Below are positions 44,674 through 53,233 of a stretch of 64,000 nucleotides of DNA, one piece after another. This DNA is from Paraclostridium ghonii. GTDB lineage: Bacteria; Bacillota; Clostridia; Peptostreptococcales; Peptostreptococcaceae. How positions within the stretch are numbered: position 1 is the first letter of the stretch; every line of letters begins with the position of its first letter. The notes below the pieces were generated by a model that was not told the DNA's origin, did no database searches, and saw only the letters and a program-made list of their open reading frames with translations. The position numbers and the translations under genes were made by a program. The stretch spans positions 1 through 64,000 of the forward strand of contig NZ_JAKEDR010000001.1 in NCBI RefSeq assembly GCF_023653455.1. The letters are read 5' to 3'.

Positions 44674-45453
44674 CTACCTTTTAAATAATCTTTTAAATAA
44701 ACCTTGCCTTTCTATGTACTTTATAGGATCTGAAAGGTCTATATCTTTATTTTCTAAAATATATTGTTGATTTTCTTTAAATATCTTTTTAGCTTTCTCT
44801 TGTCCATATTCTTTACTTATATATTCATACACGTCTTTAATTAAAGGTCTTCTTTTTGTACTACTATGTGCATCTGTGCCTATAAAATGAACCATATTAT
44901 TTTCTAAAAAAATCTTACTAATCTTTTCTGCCTCTTTGCCATTTTTTCCAATTACACTTGATCCATTTATTTGAATTAAAGCCCCTTCATTTATACAATC
45001 ATATATTATATTGGGATTTTCCTGTACTTTAGAATACCTTTCTACATGAGCTAGTATAGGAACATAATTTTTTAACTTTAATTCATAAACTATATCTACC
45101 AAATTTTTCGGAAAATTGTTAGGAGAAAATTCCACTAGTATATATTTGCTATTATTTAAACTATAGAATTCTAATTCTTCAAAATTACATAGCAAATCAT
45201 CTGTAAAATAAAGTTCATTTCCCAATAAAACTTCAATATCTATATTTTCCATTTTTAATTTCTCATTAAAATCTTTAACTATCTTTTTTAACTCTTCCCC
45301 ACTTTTATACTTAAAATCCGGATGATAGTGAGATGTGTTTATTATTTTCTTAATACCTTCACTTTGTGCTATTTTTGCCATTTCTATTGATTCTTCTAGG
45401 CTTTTTGAACCATCATCAACTTGTGGCAATATATGACAATGAATATCGATCAT
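44674..45453 (-). CDS. CpsB/YwqE-type PHP tyrosine-protein phosphatase
   Basis: A 259-residue metal-dependent PHP-family phosphatase. The metal-binding start MIDIHCHILPQVDDGS is a strong signature; further His residues lie in TSHYHPDF and LAHVERY, and FIGTDAHSS is near 190. In other Firmicutes such proteins dephosphorylate tyrosine kinases of capsule/exopolysaccharide synthesis. No such kinase or capsule gene is in the window, so the target is unknown. lgt follows after 10 bases. Confidence 0.9.
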   Translation of the reverse strand: MIDIHCHILPQVDDGSKSLEESIEMAKIAQSEGIKKIINTSHYHPDFKYKSGEELKKIVKDFNEKLKMENIDIEVLLGNELYFTDDLLCNFEELEFYSLNNSKYILVEFSPNNFPKNLVDIVYELKLKNYVPILAHVERYSKVQENPNIIYDCINEGALIQINGSSVIGKNGKEAEKISKIFLENNMVHFIGTDAHSSTKRRPLIKDVYEYISKEYGQEKAKKIFKENQQYILENKDIDLSDPIKYIERQGLFKRLFKR

Positions 45454-45533
45454 TTAGCTTTCCCTCCTTTTTATAAACTAAATGATACCATATTACCCAT
45501 AAACCATCAATTTTCTTTATATAATTTATTAGC

Positions 45534-45564
45534 AAGTAAAAAAGTGCTAAAATTAGCACTTTTA
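45534..45564 (-). terminator. Intrinsic terminator of the M16 unit
   Basis: Stem AAAAGTGCTA/TAGCACTTTT (45540-45549 and 45554-45563) followed by TTTTTTACTTG on the minus strand. Confidence 0.85.
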
Positions 45565-45566
45565 AT

Positions 45567-46853
45567 CTATTTAGGTTCCACTATTGAAATTACACAATAC
45601 TCTTCTTTTAAATGATTTTTCAGTCTTTCTTCTATTTCTTTAAATTCAACATTTTTTATAACTTCCATATAATCTAATAGATTAATATCTTTAAATTTAT
45701 ATGCTATAAAGTTATTTGCTATAAAGTTTACTGAGTCAAAATATTTTATAAACTGTCCCATTTTTTTCTTCTTCACTCTATTGAAATCCTCTTCACATAA
45801 ACCTTCTTTTTGGTATTTGTATATATGCTTTAATATTACATCTTTTACTTTTATAGGATTTTCAGATTCTCCACCTATTAAAGTATATCCATAATCAATT
45901 TGAGATGTAAATCCACATCCAAAATTATCATTTATTAATCCACCCATATATAATTCATCAAATATTTCACTACCTCTTTTAAATACCATGTCTAAAAGTA
46001 TTTCTGTAACAACTTCTTTTCGAAGTAGTTCTTTTCCTTTAATACCTACATTGTCATCTTTAAAGCCTATATTAAACATCGGCATTGATATAGGGAAATT
46101 AGCAACTATTTCTTTTTTATTTATTTCTCTAGGTTCTTGTGGATAAAATCTTTCTATTGTATTTTCTAACTTTTCTATATCACTATGATTACTTTTTTTA
46201 GCAATTTCCATTACCTTATCAGCTTCGACATCACCTACAACAAATAAAGCCATATTTCCCGGGTTATAAAATGTATTATAACATTTATAAAGTTCATCTT
46301 TTGTAATTTTATATATACTTTCCACAGTTCCTGCTATATCAACATTTACCGGATAATTTTTATACATAGCTCTTAAACAATTAAAATATACATTCCAATC
46401 TGGGTCATCATCGTACATTTTTATTTCTTGCTCTATTATGCCTTTTTCTTTTTCTACATTTTCATCTGTAAAATGTGGAGTTTGTACATAGTCTATAAGA
46501 TGTTCTAAACTTTCATAAAAGTTATCTGTACACGAAAATAAATATGCAGTCATAGTGAAATTTGTATAAGCATTTGCACTAGCTCCTAATTTAGAGAATT
46601 TATCAAAAGCATTGCCTCCATCGGGTTGTTCAAACATTTTATGCTCTAAAAAGTGTGCTATTCCTTCGTTTACTCTAAATTTTTCATTTTCATTTATCGG
46701 TATAAATTCTAAATCATTAGATCCATAGTTAGTAGCTAATACGGCAAATTTTTTCATAAACCCTTTTTTAGGCATAAAATATATATCAAGACCATTTTCT
46801 AATTTTTCATAATAAAGCTCTTCTTTTAATGTATCATTAAATATCTTTTCCAT
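45567..46853 (-). CDS. M16 zinc metallopeptidase (YmfH-like, active subunit)
   Basis: A 428-residue pitrilysin-type peptidase. The zinc motif HXXEH is intact as His67-Phe-Leu-Glu70-His71, with the distal Glu expected about 75 residues on (IIEQEIKMYDDD). The C-terminal half is the second M16 lobe. It is paired with the upstream gene, which lacks the zinc motif; YmfF/YmfH of Bacillus show the same arrangement. The 9-base gap implies co-expression as a heterodimer. Substrate unknown. Confidence 0.9.
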   Translation of the reverse strand: MEKIFNDTLKEELYYEKLENGLDIYFMPKKGFMKKFAVLATNYGSNDLEFIPINENEKFRVNEGIAHFLEHKMFEQPDGGNAFDKFSKLGASANAYTNFTMTAYLFSCTDNFYESLEHLIDYVQTPHFTDENVEKEKGIIEQEIKMYDDDPDWNVYFNCLRAMYKNYPVNVDIAGTVESIYKITKDELYKCYNTFYNPGNMALFVVGDVEADKVMEIAKKSNHSDIEKLENTIERFYPQEPREINKKEIVANFPISMPMFNIGFKDDNVGIKGKELLRKEVVTEILLDMVFKRGSEIFDELYMGGLINDNFGCGFTSQIDYGYTLIGGESENPIKVKDVILKHIYKYQKEGLCEEDFNRVKKKKMGQFIKYFDSVNFIANNFIAYKFKDINLLDYMEVIKNVEFKEIEERLKNHLKEEYCVISIVEPK

Positions 46854-46862
46854 ACACTCCTC

Positions 46863-48125
46863 CTAATTTCTTAAGAAATAAATAGTATCTAGTTGTAAAT
46901 TTTTAAATGCACTAACTATCTCTTCTTTAGTTACTTGTTCTACATAGTTTATAATATCATCTATACTTAAATTTGTTTTACTTATATCTTGAGAGAATTT
47001 AAAATCTGATAACCCACCTATACTATCTGTCAATGACCTCATTGAACTTATAAGTGATATTTTACTATTTTCAAGTTCTTCATCACTTATTTCTCCTTTT
47101 ATAATGCTTTCTATTTGCTGTCTTACTAAATCTGTTGTTTTTTCATAATTTTGAGTTTCTATTCCAGATGATATAAATAATATACCTTTATATTTTTCTA
47201 AAGATGAATATATATAATAGCATAAACTTTCTTTTTCTCTAATGTTTATAAACATCTTAGAATGTGGTCCCCCACCTAAAATATTACATCCTACAACTAA
47301 AGGATAATATCTTTTTACATCTGCAAAATCCGTATTTGTTCTATATCCCATTACTAACTTACCTTGAGTTATATCCATTTTGTCTACTATATTTTTTACA
47401 GATTTAACATTCTTTTTATATCCTTCTCTAGGTATTTCTATAACTTTTTCCCTTTCAAATTTAAACTTATTATTTATAATGTCTATAACTTTATCTTCAT
47501 CAAATTCACCTTCTATAACAATATCAATAGGCGATGTTTTTAAAATATTTTTATAATGGTTATATAATTCTTTTCCATTTATTTCATCTATTTTTTCTAT
47601 ATATCCATATTCACTTATACTAAATTTTTCATCCTTGCACATTTCTTCAAAACATCTTTCCAGTGAATATCTACCTTTATCATTTATTTTTGCCTTTATT
47701 CTCTCTGCTAGATTTTGTTTTTCTAATTTTAAATATTCTTCTTTAAACCCTCCACCTTCTATAAGTGGATTGTTTATTATTTCATTTAAAAACTCTATTG
47801 AATCTGTAAATACAGGTTCATCTAAATATTGTTCATTAGTTGTTACCAATTTTATATTAAGAACCTGTCTTTCACCTCTTTTACTTACATCTGCTAATAT
47901 AGAAGCTCCATATAAATCTTCTAGTTTATTAGATATTTCTTTTAATGTTTGATATTTATTACTTGCATTTGTTATCATGTTTGGAATTAGTGCATTTTTT
48001 GTAGTCTCATTTTTATCTAGCACCCTTTGTATATATACGCTAACTAAATTTGTTTTAAATTTTTTAGATTGTATTAAAGTCAAATTTATATTTGCATCTA
48101 AATTAATTTTTTTTATATTCTCCAT
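46863..48125 (-). CDS. M16 peptidase-like protein (YmfF-like, inactive subunit)
   Basis: A 420-residue M16-fold protein. Where active members have HXXEH, this one reads NMITNASNKYQTL with no zinc ligands, so it is likely non-catalytic. NILGGGPHSKMFINIREKESLCYYI (NILGGGPHSKMF is enough to place it) is the conserved C-lobe motif that holds Arg-Tyr substrate contacts. It lies 9 bases upstream of the active partner. Loss of the motif is normal for this subfamily rather than decay. Confidence 0.88.
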   Translation of the reverse strand: MENIKKINLDANINLTLIQSKKFKTNLVSVYIQRVLDKNETTKNALIPNMITNASNKYQTLKEISNKLEDLYGASILADVSKRGERQVLNIKLVTTNEQYLDEPVFTDSIEFLNEIINNPLIEGGGFKEEYLKLEKQNLAERIKAKINDKGRYSLERCFEEMCKDEKFSISEYGYIEKIDEINGKELYNHYKNILKTSPIDIVIEGEFDEDKVIDIINNKFKFEREKVIEIPREGYKKNVKSVKNIVDKMDITQGKLVMGYRTNTDFADVKRYYPLVVGCNILGGGPHSKMFINIREKESLCYYIYSSLEKYKGILFISSGIETQNYEKTTDLVRQQIESIIKGEISDEELENSKISLISSMRSLTDSIGGLSDFKFSQDISKTNLSIDDIINYVEQVTKEEIVSAFKNLQLDTIYFLRN

Positions 48126-48134
48126 ATAATCCTC

Positions 48135-49241
48135 CTATTTTTCTATTAACTGTATTTGAGTATACATTTCATCAATGAGTATCTTAACTTTATCCTTCGG
48201 TTCTATATAATGAAATCTAACTTCTGAGGTATCAAGTTCTTTTAGTATACTTTCAACTAAATTTTTATTATACATGTTATCGATTGTACACGTAGGAATA
48301 ACTACATGCAATACATCTACTCCAAATTCTAAAAGTTGTTCTCCTGATTTTATTATATCGTCTTTATTATTTTCTAAAAGTGGTAATTTTATTTGAATTT
48401 TTGTATTTTTCTCTTTTTCTATGTAATTTTTTATTTTTTCTCTAAAAATTATATCTTGTTCTAAATTATTTTCATCTGCTAATCCTATTAGAAGTACCCC
48501 CGAATCTACATCTTCATTTTTTATATTTCCTAAAATTTCATTTGTATATGATTTAGCTAAATTATCGGATTTATAAAAAACATCCGTAAGTTTGACATTT
48601 ACGCCATACTTATTAAGTTCCATACTATCTAATCTTTTATTAAATAACTCAAAATCTTTTCCTTGTGTTATAAACATCGGACATATTATTATATTTTTAT
48701 AACCTAACTCTACAACTTCTTGTACCATATTTTCAAAATATGGTTTTGTGTACATGTATGCATCAACTACTTTATATTTAGGCCCTAGCTTAGATCTTAA
48801 TCCTGATGAAACTTTATGGGCTGTATCCTTGAATTCACTAGTACCTAAACTATCATAATATCCTTTATATTTATGTAAATTATACATACTCGTCAAATAT
48901 GATTTATACCCTTGATCAAAATATATTTCATTTGCACGTTCCCTTAAATTGTATTTTTTTGATTCTCCATCATATACAAGCATTACTAAGGTCTCATCTT
49001 GAATATCCCCATGTTCTATAGATTCAACTTTTATATCGTCTTTTATAAAAACCATAATAGATATATTTATTATAAAAAACGATAGTAAGAATCCAATAAA
49101 TAAGCTTTTATAATTTTTTTCATAATAGATAAAATATGTATATAAGGCTATGGTAGTAACTATAATAAATATATTTTCCATATACCCATCAAATATAATA
49201 CTTAATCCAAATAAAATACCTAAACAAATCGGCATAACCAT
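48135..49241 (-). CDS. Membrane-anchored degenerate chelatase-like protein
   Basis: A 368-residue protein of uncertain function. Three or four membrane spans fill residues 1-68. The soluble remainder has the rhythm of ferrochelatase/CbiX chelatases: VDAYMYTKPYFENMVQEV then GYKNIIICPMFITQGKDFEL, and a second half beginning GVLLIGLADEN. The catalytic His of the family's HG motif is not present: the first half reads VYDGES and the second IGLADE. So it is probably not an active chelatase, and may bind a ligand. The fold assignment is recall and pattern only. It lies 10 bases upstream of the M16 pair. Confidence 0.5.
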   Translation of the reverse strand: MVMPICLGILFGLSIIFDGYMENIFIIVTTIALYTYFIYYEKNYKSLFIGFLLSFFIINISIMVFIKDDIKVESIEHGDIQDETLVMLVYDGESKKYNLRERANEIYFDQGYKSYLTSMYNLHKYKGYYDSLGTSEFKDTAHKVSSGLRSKLGPKYKVVDAYMYTKPYFENMVQEVVELGYKNIIICPMFITQGKDFELFNKRLDSMELNKYGVNVKLTDVFYKSDNLAKSYTNEILGNIKNEDVDSGVLLIGLADENNLEQDIIFREKIKNYIEKEKNTKIQIKLPLLENNKDDIIKSGEQLLEFGVDVLHVVIPTCTIDNMYNKNLVESILKELDTSEVRFHYIEPKDKVKILIDEMYTQIQLIEK

Positions 49242-49267
49242 TGAATCAACTCCATTAAAAGTATAAT

Positions 49268-49296
49268 TTGCATCACTAATATATATGATGTATAAT
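49268..49296 (+). promoter_or_regulatory. Sigma-A promoter of ychF
   Basis: TTGCAT (49268-49273), 17-base spacer, TATAAT (49291-49296). It leaves a leader of about 50 bases before the ATG at 49355. Confidence 0.8.
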
Positions 49297-49354
49297 TAGA
49301 ATGTATGTCTAAATTAAAATAAATATAAGACTTAAGAAGAGAGGAAGATACACT

Positions 49355-50452
49355 ATGAAATTAGGTATAGTTGGTTTACCAAATGTAGGTAAAAGTACAC
49401 TATTTAATGCGATAACTCAAGCAGGTGCAGAATCTGCTAACTACCCTTTCTGTACAATAGAGCCAAACGTAGGTGTTGTGGCTGTTCCAGACGAAAGATT
49501 AGAAAAATTAAGAGAATTATATGACTCTAAAAAAGTTGTACCTACTGCTATAGAGTTTTGTGATATAGCTGGTTTAGTTAGAGGTGCTTCTAAAGGTGAA
49601 GGGCTTGGAAATAAATTCTTATCTCATATAAGAGAAGTAGATGCAATAGTACATGTTGTTAGATGCTTCGAAGATCCTAACGTTGTACATGTTGATGGTT
49701 CTGTAGATCCTTTAAGAGATATAGAAACTATAAACTTAGAGTTAATATTCTCTGATATAGAGATATTAGAAAGAAGAATACAAAAAACTCAAAAAGCTGC
49801 TAAAGCAGATAAAACTTTAGCTTCTGAACTTGAATTTTTAAAAGAAATAATGGCTACTTTAGAAGATAGCAACTGTGTTAGAACTATGGAATTTACTGAA
49901 GATCAACAAATATTTGTTAACTCATTAAATCTACTTACTTCTAAGCCAGTAATATACGCTACTAACGTAAGTGAAGACGATTTAGCTGATGAAGGTCAAA
50001 ATAACGAGTATGTAAGTAGAGTTAGAGAATTCGCTGCAACTGAAAGTGCTGAAGTTGTTGTTGTATGTGCTCAAATAGAAGCTGAAATAGCTGAACTTGA
50101 TACTGAAGAAGAAAAGAAAGAGTTCTTAGAAACTTTAGGTCTTGAGCAATCTGGACTTGATAAACTTATAAAATCTTCATATGCTTTACTTGGACTTATG
50201 TCTTACTTAACTGCTGGACCTCAAGAGGTTAGAGCTTGGACTATAAAAGTTGGAACTAAGGCTCCTCAAGCTGGTGGTAAGATACACTCTGATATAGAGA
50301 GAGGGTTCATAAGAGCGGAAACTATAGCATTTGATGATTTAGTTAATTTAGGAACAATGACAGCTGCTAAAGATAAAGGGTTAGTTAGACTTGAAGGTAA
50401 AGAATATATAGTTAAAGATGGAGATGTTATATTATTCAGATTTAACGTATAG
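49355..50452 (+). CDS. ychF: Redox-linked ribosome-binding ATPase YchF
   Basis: A 365-residue Obg-family P-loop protein. GLPNVGKST (residues 6-14) is the P-loop. The usual NKxD is replaced by NVSE (near 209), which is typical of YchF and goes with ATP rather than GTP binding. A coiled-coil arm (about 125-195) and a TGS domain (about 280-363, VRAWTIKVGTKAPQAGG) follow. GAGGAAG precedes the ATG. It is one of only two plus-strand genes, with its own promoter and terminator. Confidence 0.97.
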   Translation: MKLGIVGLPNVGKSTLFNAITQAGAESANYPFCTIEPNVGVVAVPDERLEKLRELYDSKKVVPTAIEFCDIAGLVRGASKGEGLGNKFLSHIREVDAIVHVVRCFEDPNVVHVDGSVDPLRDIETINLELIFSDIEILERRIQKTQKAAKADKTLASELEFLKEIMATLEDSNCVRTMEFTEDQQIFVNSLNLLTSKPVIYATNVSEDDLADEGQNNEYVSRVREFAATESAEVVVVCAQIEAEIAELDTEEEKKEFLETLGLEQSGLDKLIKSSYALLGLMSYLTAGPQEVRAWTIKVGTKAPQAGGKIHSDIERGFIRAETIAFDDLVNLGTMTAAKDKGLVRLEGKEYIVKDGDVILFRFNV

Positions 50453-50454
50453 CA

Positions 50455-50494
50455 AAAAATGTATCGATATTTATTTTATCGATACATTTTTTTA
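50455..50494 (+). terminator. Intrinsic terminator of ychF
   Basis: Stem ATGTATCGATA/TATCGATACAT (50459-50469 and 50477-50487) followed by TTTTTT. The next 244 bases to the acetyltransferase stop show no gene. Confidence 0.95.
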
Positions 50495-50738
50495 TATAAC
50501 TTTCAATAACTAGATGTTTATTTTTCATAAAACTCTATTTATTGAAACTCTTTGTTATTCACTTGAAGGTTCATTTAAAAACTTCTTTATTTGAGATTTT
50601 AATACTAGCTTGTCTATAAGTTTATTTATTTTTTCATGAAAATAAAATGTTAATTTTGTAGACTATTTTAGCTATAAAAAAGTAGGGTCATATTGATGTT
50701 TTCTTACTTTTTAATTTGCTTATATTAAAATTGTTCCT

Positions 50739-51245
50739 TTATACTTCTATTTCAAATCCATACTCAGATAATACAAAATCGTCAATTCTTTCTTTATAGA
50801 TTCCATCAACTTTATTAAATCCATTCTTTAAATATAAATTTATTGCTGGTTTATTTATATCTACAACAAATAATCTTAGGTATTTACAACCCTTTTGTTT
50901 AGTTAGTTCAATAGCATGCTTAATCATTATGCTACCAATTCCTCGATTTAAATAATCAACATTAACCCCAAATCGGTCTAGATATAATGCCCTGGTATGT
51001 ATATTTTCCCATTTAACATGACCTTCTTCACTATTTGATTTACTTAATACAAATGATGCAACTATATCATCATTCTCCTCTACCAGTAAATATAGGCAGT
51101 TATTTTCAATATCATCAGCAAAAAACTCATAGGGGTAGATATCGTCCCAAATCTGTATGTTGTTTTTATTCATGTTGTCAATTATTTTTCCATATACAAC
51201 TTTGAGCTTGGGTAAATCATAAATATTAGCTAATCTAAAATTCAT
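50739..51245 (-). CDS. GNAT-family N-acetyltransferase
   Basis: A 168-residue acetyl-CoA-dependent acetyltransferase. The acetyl-CoA-binding motif lies in NRGIGSIMIKHAI near residue 100, and INLYLKNGFNKVDG near 137 is motif B. The substrate is unknown; such genes are common single units. It lies alone between the ychF terminator and the murE 3' region. The AGGTGCTGAA site precedes the ATG. Confidence 0.9.
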   Translation of the reverse strand: MNFRLANIYDLPKLKVVYGKIIDNMNKNNIQIWDDIYPYEFFADDIENNCLYLLVEENDDIVASFVLSKSNSEEGHVKWENIHTRALYLDRFGVNVDYLNRGIGSIMIKHAIELTKQKGCKYLRLFVVDINKPAINLYLKNGFNKVDGIYKERIDDFVLSEYGFEIEV

Positions 51246-51401
51246 TTCAGCACCTCCAAGTTCATGTTTTCATCTATACTTTAGTACAATTGCATACTTA
51301 TTTTTATTATAGCATTCTTTCAACTCACTTATTGGCATTTGCCTATACCTAAAATTAATCGTTACTAAAAAAATGAAGTAATCCTTTACCCAAAATTAAA
51401 T

Positions 51402-51449
51402 ATAAAAAAACATAAAAAGCCTGAGAAAAAACAGATTTTCTTCAGGCTT
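51402..51449 (-). terminator. Intrinsic terminator downstream of murE
   Basis: Stem AAGCCTGA/TCAGGCTT (51417-51424 and 51442-51449) extended by A/T pairs, followed by TTTTATG and a TTTTTTT on the minus strand. It ends the murE transcript beyond the structured element. Confidence 0.8.
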
Positions 51450-51495
51450 CTTAAGTATGAGATACTTTTGACTGTGTAGTCAAATATAAAGTAAA

Positions 51496-51601
51496 GTTTT
51501 AAAATAGATTAGCGAAGATTGAATGTATAAGTTTTAGCGACTTTTAAAGCTTGCTTTAGGAGCAAAACTTATACATTCAATCGAGCGGCCTATCCTAAAA
51601 C
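51496..51601 (-). repeat. Structured intergenic element, family 1, copy 2 (murE 3' UTR)
   Basis: Perfect 19-base arms (51517-51535 and 51564-51582) enclose a 28-base core with TTTTGCTCC and GTCGCTAAAA on the minus strand, as in copy 1 at 3207-3279. Extra outer arms GTTTTAAAATAG (51496-51507) and CTATCCTAAAAC (51590-51601) pair completely only on the minus-strand RNA, using two G-U pairs. That supports folding as part of the murE mRNA. It begins 8 bases past the murE stop and lies before a terminator. Confidence 0.75.
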
Positions 51602-51609
51602 CTTTTTAA

Positions 51610-53064
51610 TTATTTATTTTGTAAAAATTCATTAGCTATTTCTTTATCATCAAAGTGATGTTTAACTTTACCTATCACTTGGTAATTTTCATGACCTTTA
51701 CCAGCAATTAATATTACATCGTCTTTTTGTGCCATTTCTATAGCTTCTTTTATAGCTTCTTTTCTATCTATTACAACTTTATAATTTTCTTTAGATTTAT
51801 CTAATCCCTCTAGTATATCTTTTATTATAAGTTGTGGATCTTCTGTTCTTGGATTATCAGATGTTACTATACATATATCTGAAAGATTTTGAGCTGCTTC
51901 TCCCATTAAAGGTCTCTTAACTTTATCTCTATCTCCTCCACACCCAAATACAGTTATTATCCTATTTTTCGCAAACTCTCTCGCTGTTTTTATAACATTT
52001 TCTAATGCATCTGGAGTATGAGCGTAGTCTACTATAACACTTATTCCAGTTTCATTAGATATAGCTTCAAATCTTCCTGCTACTCCACCTGTATTTTTTA
52101 ATCCATTTAAAACTATATCTTTAGGAATTTCAAGAGCATAACATGTTGCTATAACTGCTAGTGTATTATAAACTGTGAATTTACCAGGTACTGGAACAAA
52201 TACATCTTCCTCATAAGTCGGAGTTATAAGTCTATATGAAACTCCTCTAGCTTCTATTTTTATATCTTTAGCCATAAAATCAGCTTCATGATCTATTGCA
52301 TAAGTATAGCATTTAGTATCTAAGTTCTTTATATTGTTGTATATAATTTTTCCGCCTTCATCATCTATATTTATAACATTTGCATTAGTTGTCATATAGA
52401 ATAATTTTTCTTTAGCATTTCTATAGTCTTCTAAATCTTTATGAAAATCTAAGTGATCTGGAGTTAGATTTGTAAATACACCTACTTTGTATTTAGTTTG
52501 AGCTACTCTATTTAGTGCTAATGCATGAGATGAAACTTCCATAGCACAATACTTACATCCATTATTTATCATTTGGTTGAAGTAATCTTGTAAGTCTCTA
52601 CTTTCTGGAGTTGTTGAATTTGACTCTATTTCCTTATCTCCATCGGATATTTTTATAGTACCTATTAATCCGACTTTATTATCCTCTGATGTTAATATCT
52701 CATTTAAAAATGTAGTTATGCTAGTCTTGCCGTTAGTACCAGTAACTCCTACAACATCAAATCTTTGACTTGGATGGTTATAGAAATTATCAGCAACTTT
52801 AGCCATATCTTCTCTAGTATTTTTAACTTTTATAAAAGTTATCCCATCTCTTTGTATATCTTCTTGAACTAAAAATGCTTTAGCTCCTTTTTCTATTGCC
52901 ATATCTATGAAATTATGACCATCAACTGTAAATCCTTTTACACATATAAATAAATCATTTTTCCCTACTTTTCTAGAATCATACTGTATGTTATCTATCT
53001 CAATATCTAAATTACCTTTAGTATTTAAAACATCTAAGCCTTTTATTACTTCTTTTAGTAACAT
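51610..53064 (-). CDS. murE: UDP-MurNAc-dipeptide:diamino-acid ligase
   Basis: A 484-residue Mur ligase that adds the third stem residue. P-loop GVTGTNGKTSITT is near residue 108. The DNPR motif (TSDNPRTEDP near 405) marks meso-diaminopimelate specificity rather than lysine. The HDFK-type loop (NLTPDHLDFHKDLEDY) is typical. It is alone, not in the division cluster where it usually sits, and is followed by the structured element and a terminator. A GGAAGG precedes the ATG. Confidence 0.95.
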   Translation of the reverse strand: MLLKEVIKGLDVLNTKGNLDIEIDNIQYDSRKVGKNDLFICVKGFTVDGHNFIDMAIEKGAKAFLVQEDIQRDGITFIKVKNTREDMAKVADNFYNHPSQRFDVVGVTGTNGKTSITTFLNEILTSEDNKVGLIGTIKISDGDKEIESNSTTPESRDLQDYFNQMINNGCKYCAMEVSSHALALNRVAQTKYKVGVFTNLTPDHLDFHKDLEDYRNAKEKLFYMTTNANVINIDDEGGKIIYNNIKNLDTKCYTYAIDHEADFMAKDIKIEARGVSYRLITPTYEEDVFVPVPGKFTVYNTLAVIATCYALEIPKDIVLNGLKNTGGVAGRFEAISNETGISVIVDYAHTPDALENVIKTAREFAKNRIITVFGCGGDRDKVKRPLMGEAAQNLSDICIVTSDNPRTEDPQLIIKDILEGLDKSKENYKVVIDRKEAIKEAIEMAQKDDVILIAGKGHENYQVIGKVKHHFDDKEIANEFLQNK

Positions 53065-53186
53065 AAATTTAACCTTCCTTACACTATATTTCTTTAATAA
53101 AAAAATTTATACCTATATTATTATATAACAATACTATAAAAATATAAATTGCCTAGCATGCTATTTTCATTGCAAAAAATGCAAAA

Positions 53187-53217
53187 TAAAATAGAGAGGA
53201 TAAAATCCTCTCTATTT
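53187..53217 (-). terminator. Intrinsic terminator of nifJ
   Basis: Stem AAATAGAGAGGA/TCCTCTCTATTT (53189-53200 and 53206-53217) followed by TATTTTGC on the minus strand. Confidence 0.85.
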
Positions 53218-53233
53218 ATATCTTAGATTAGTT

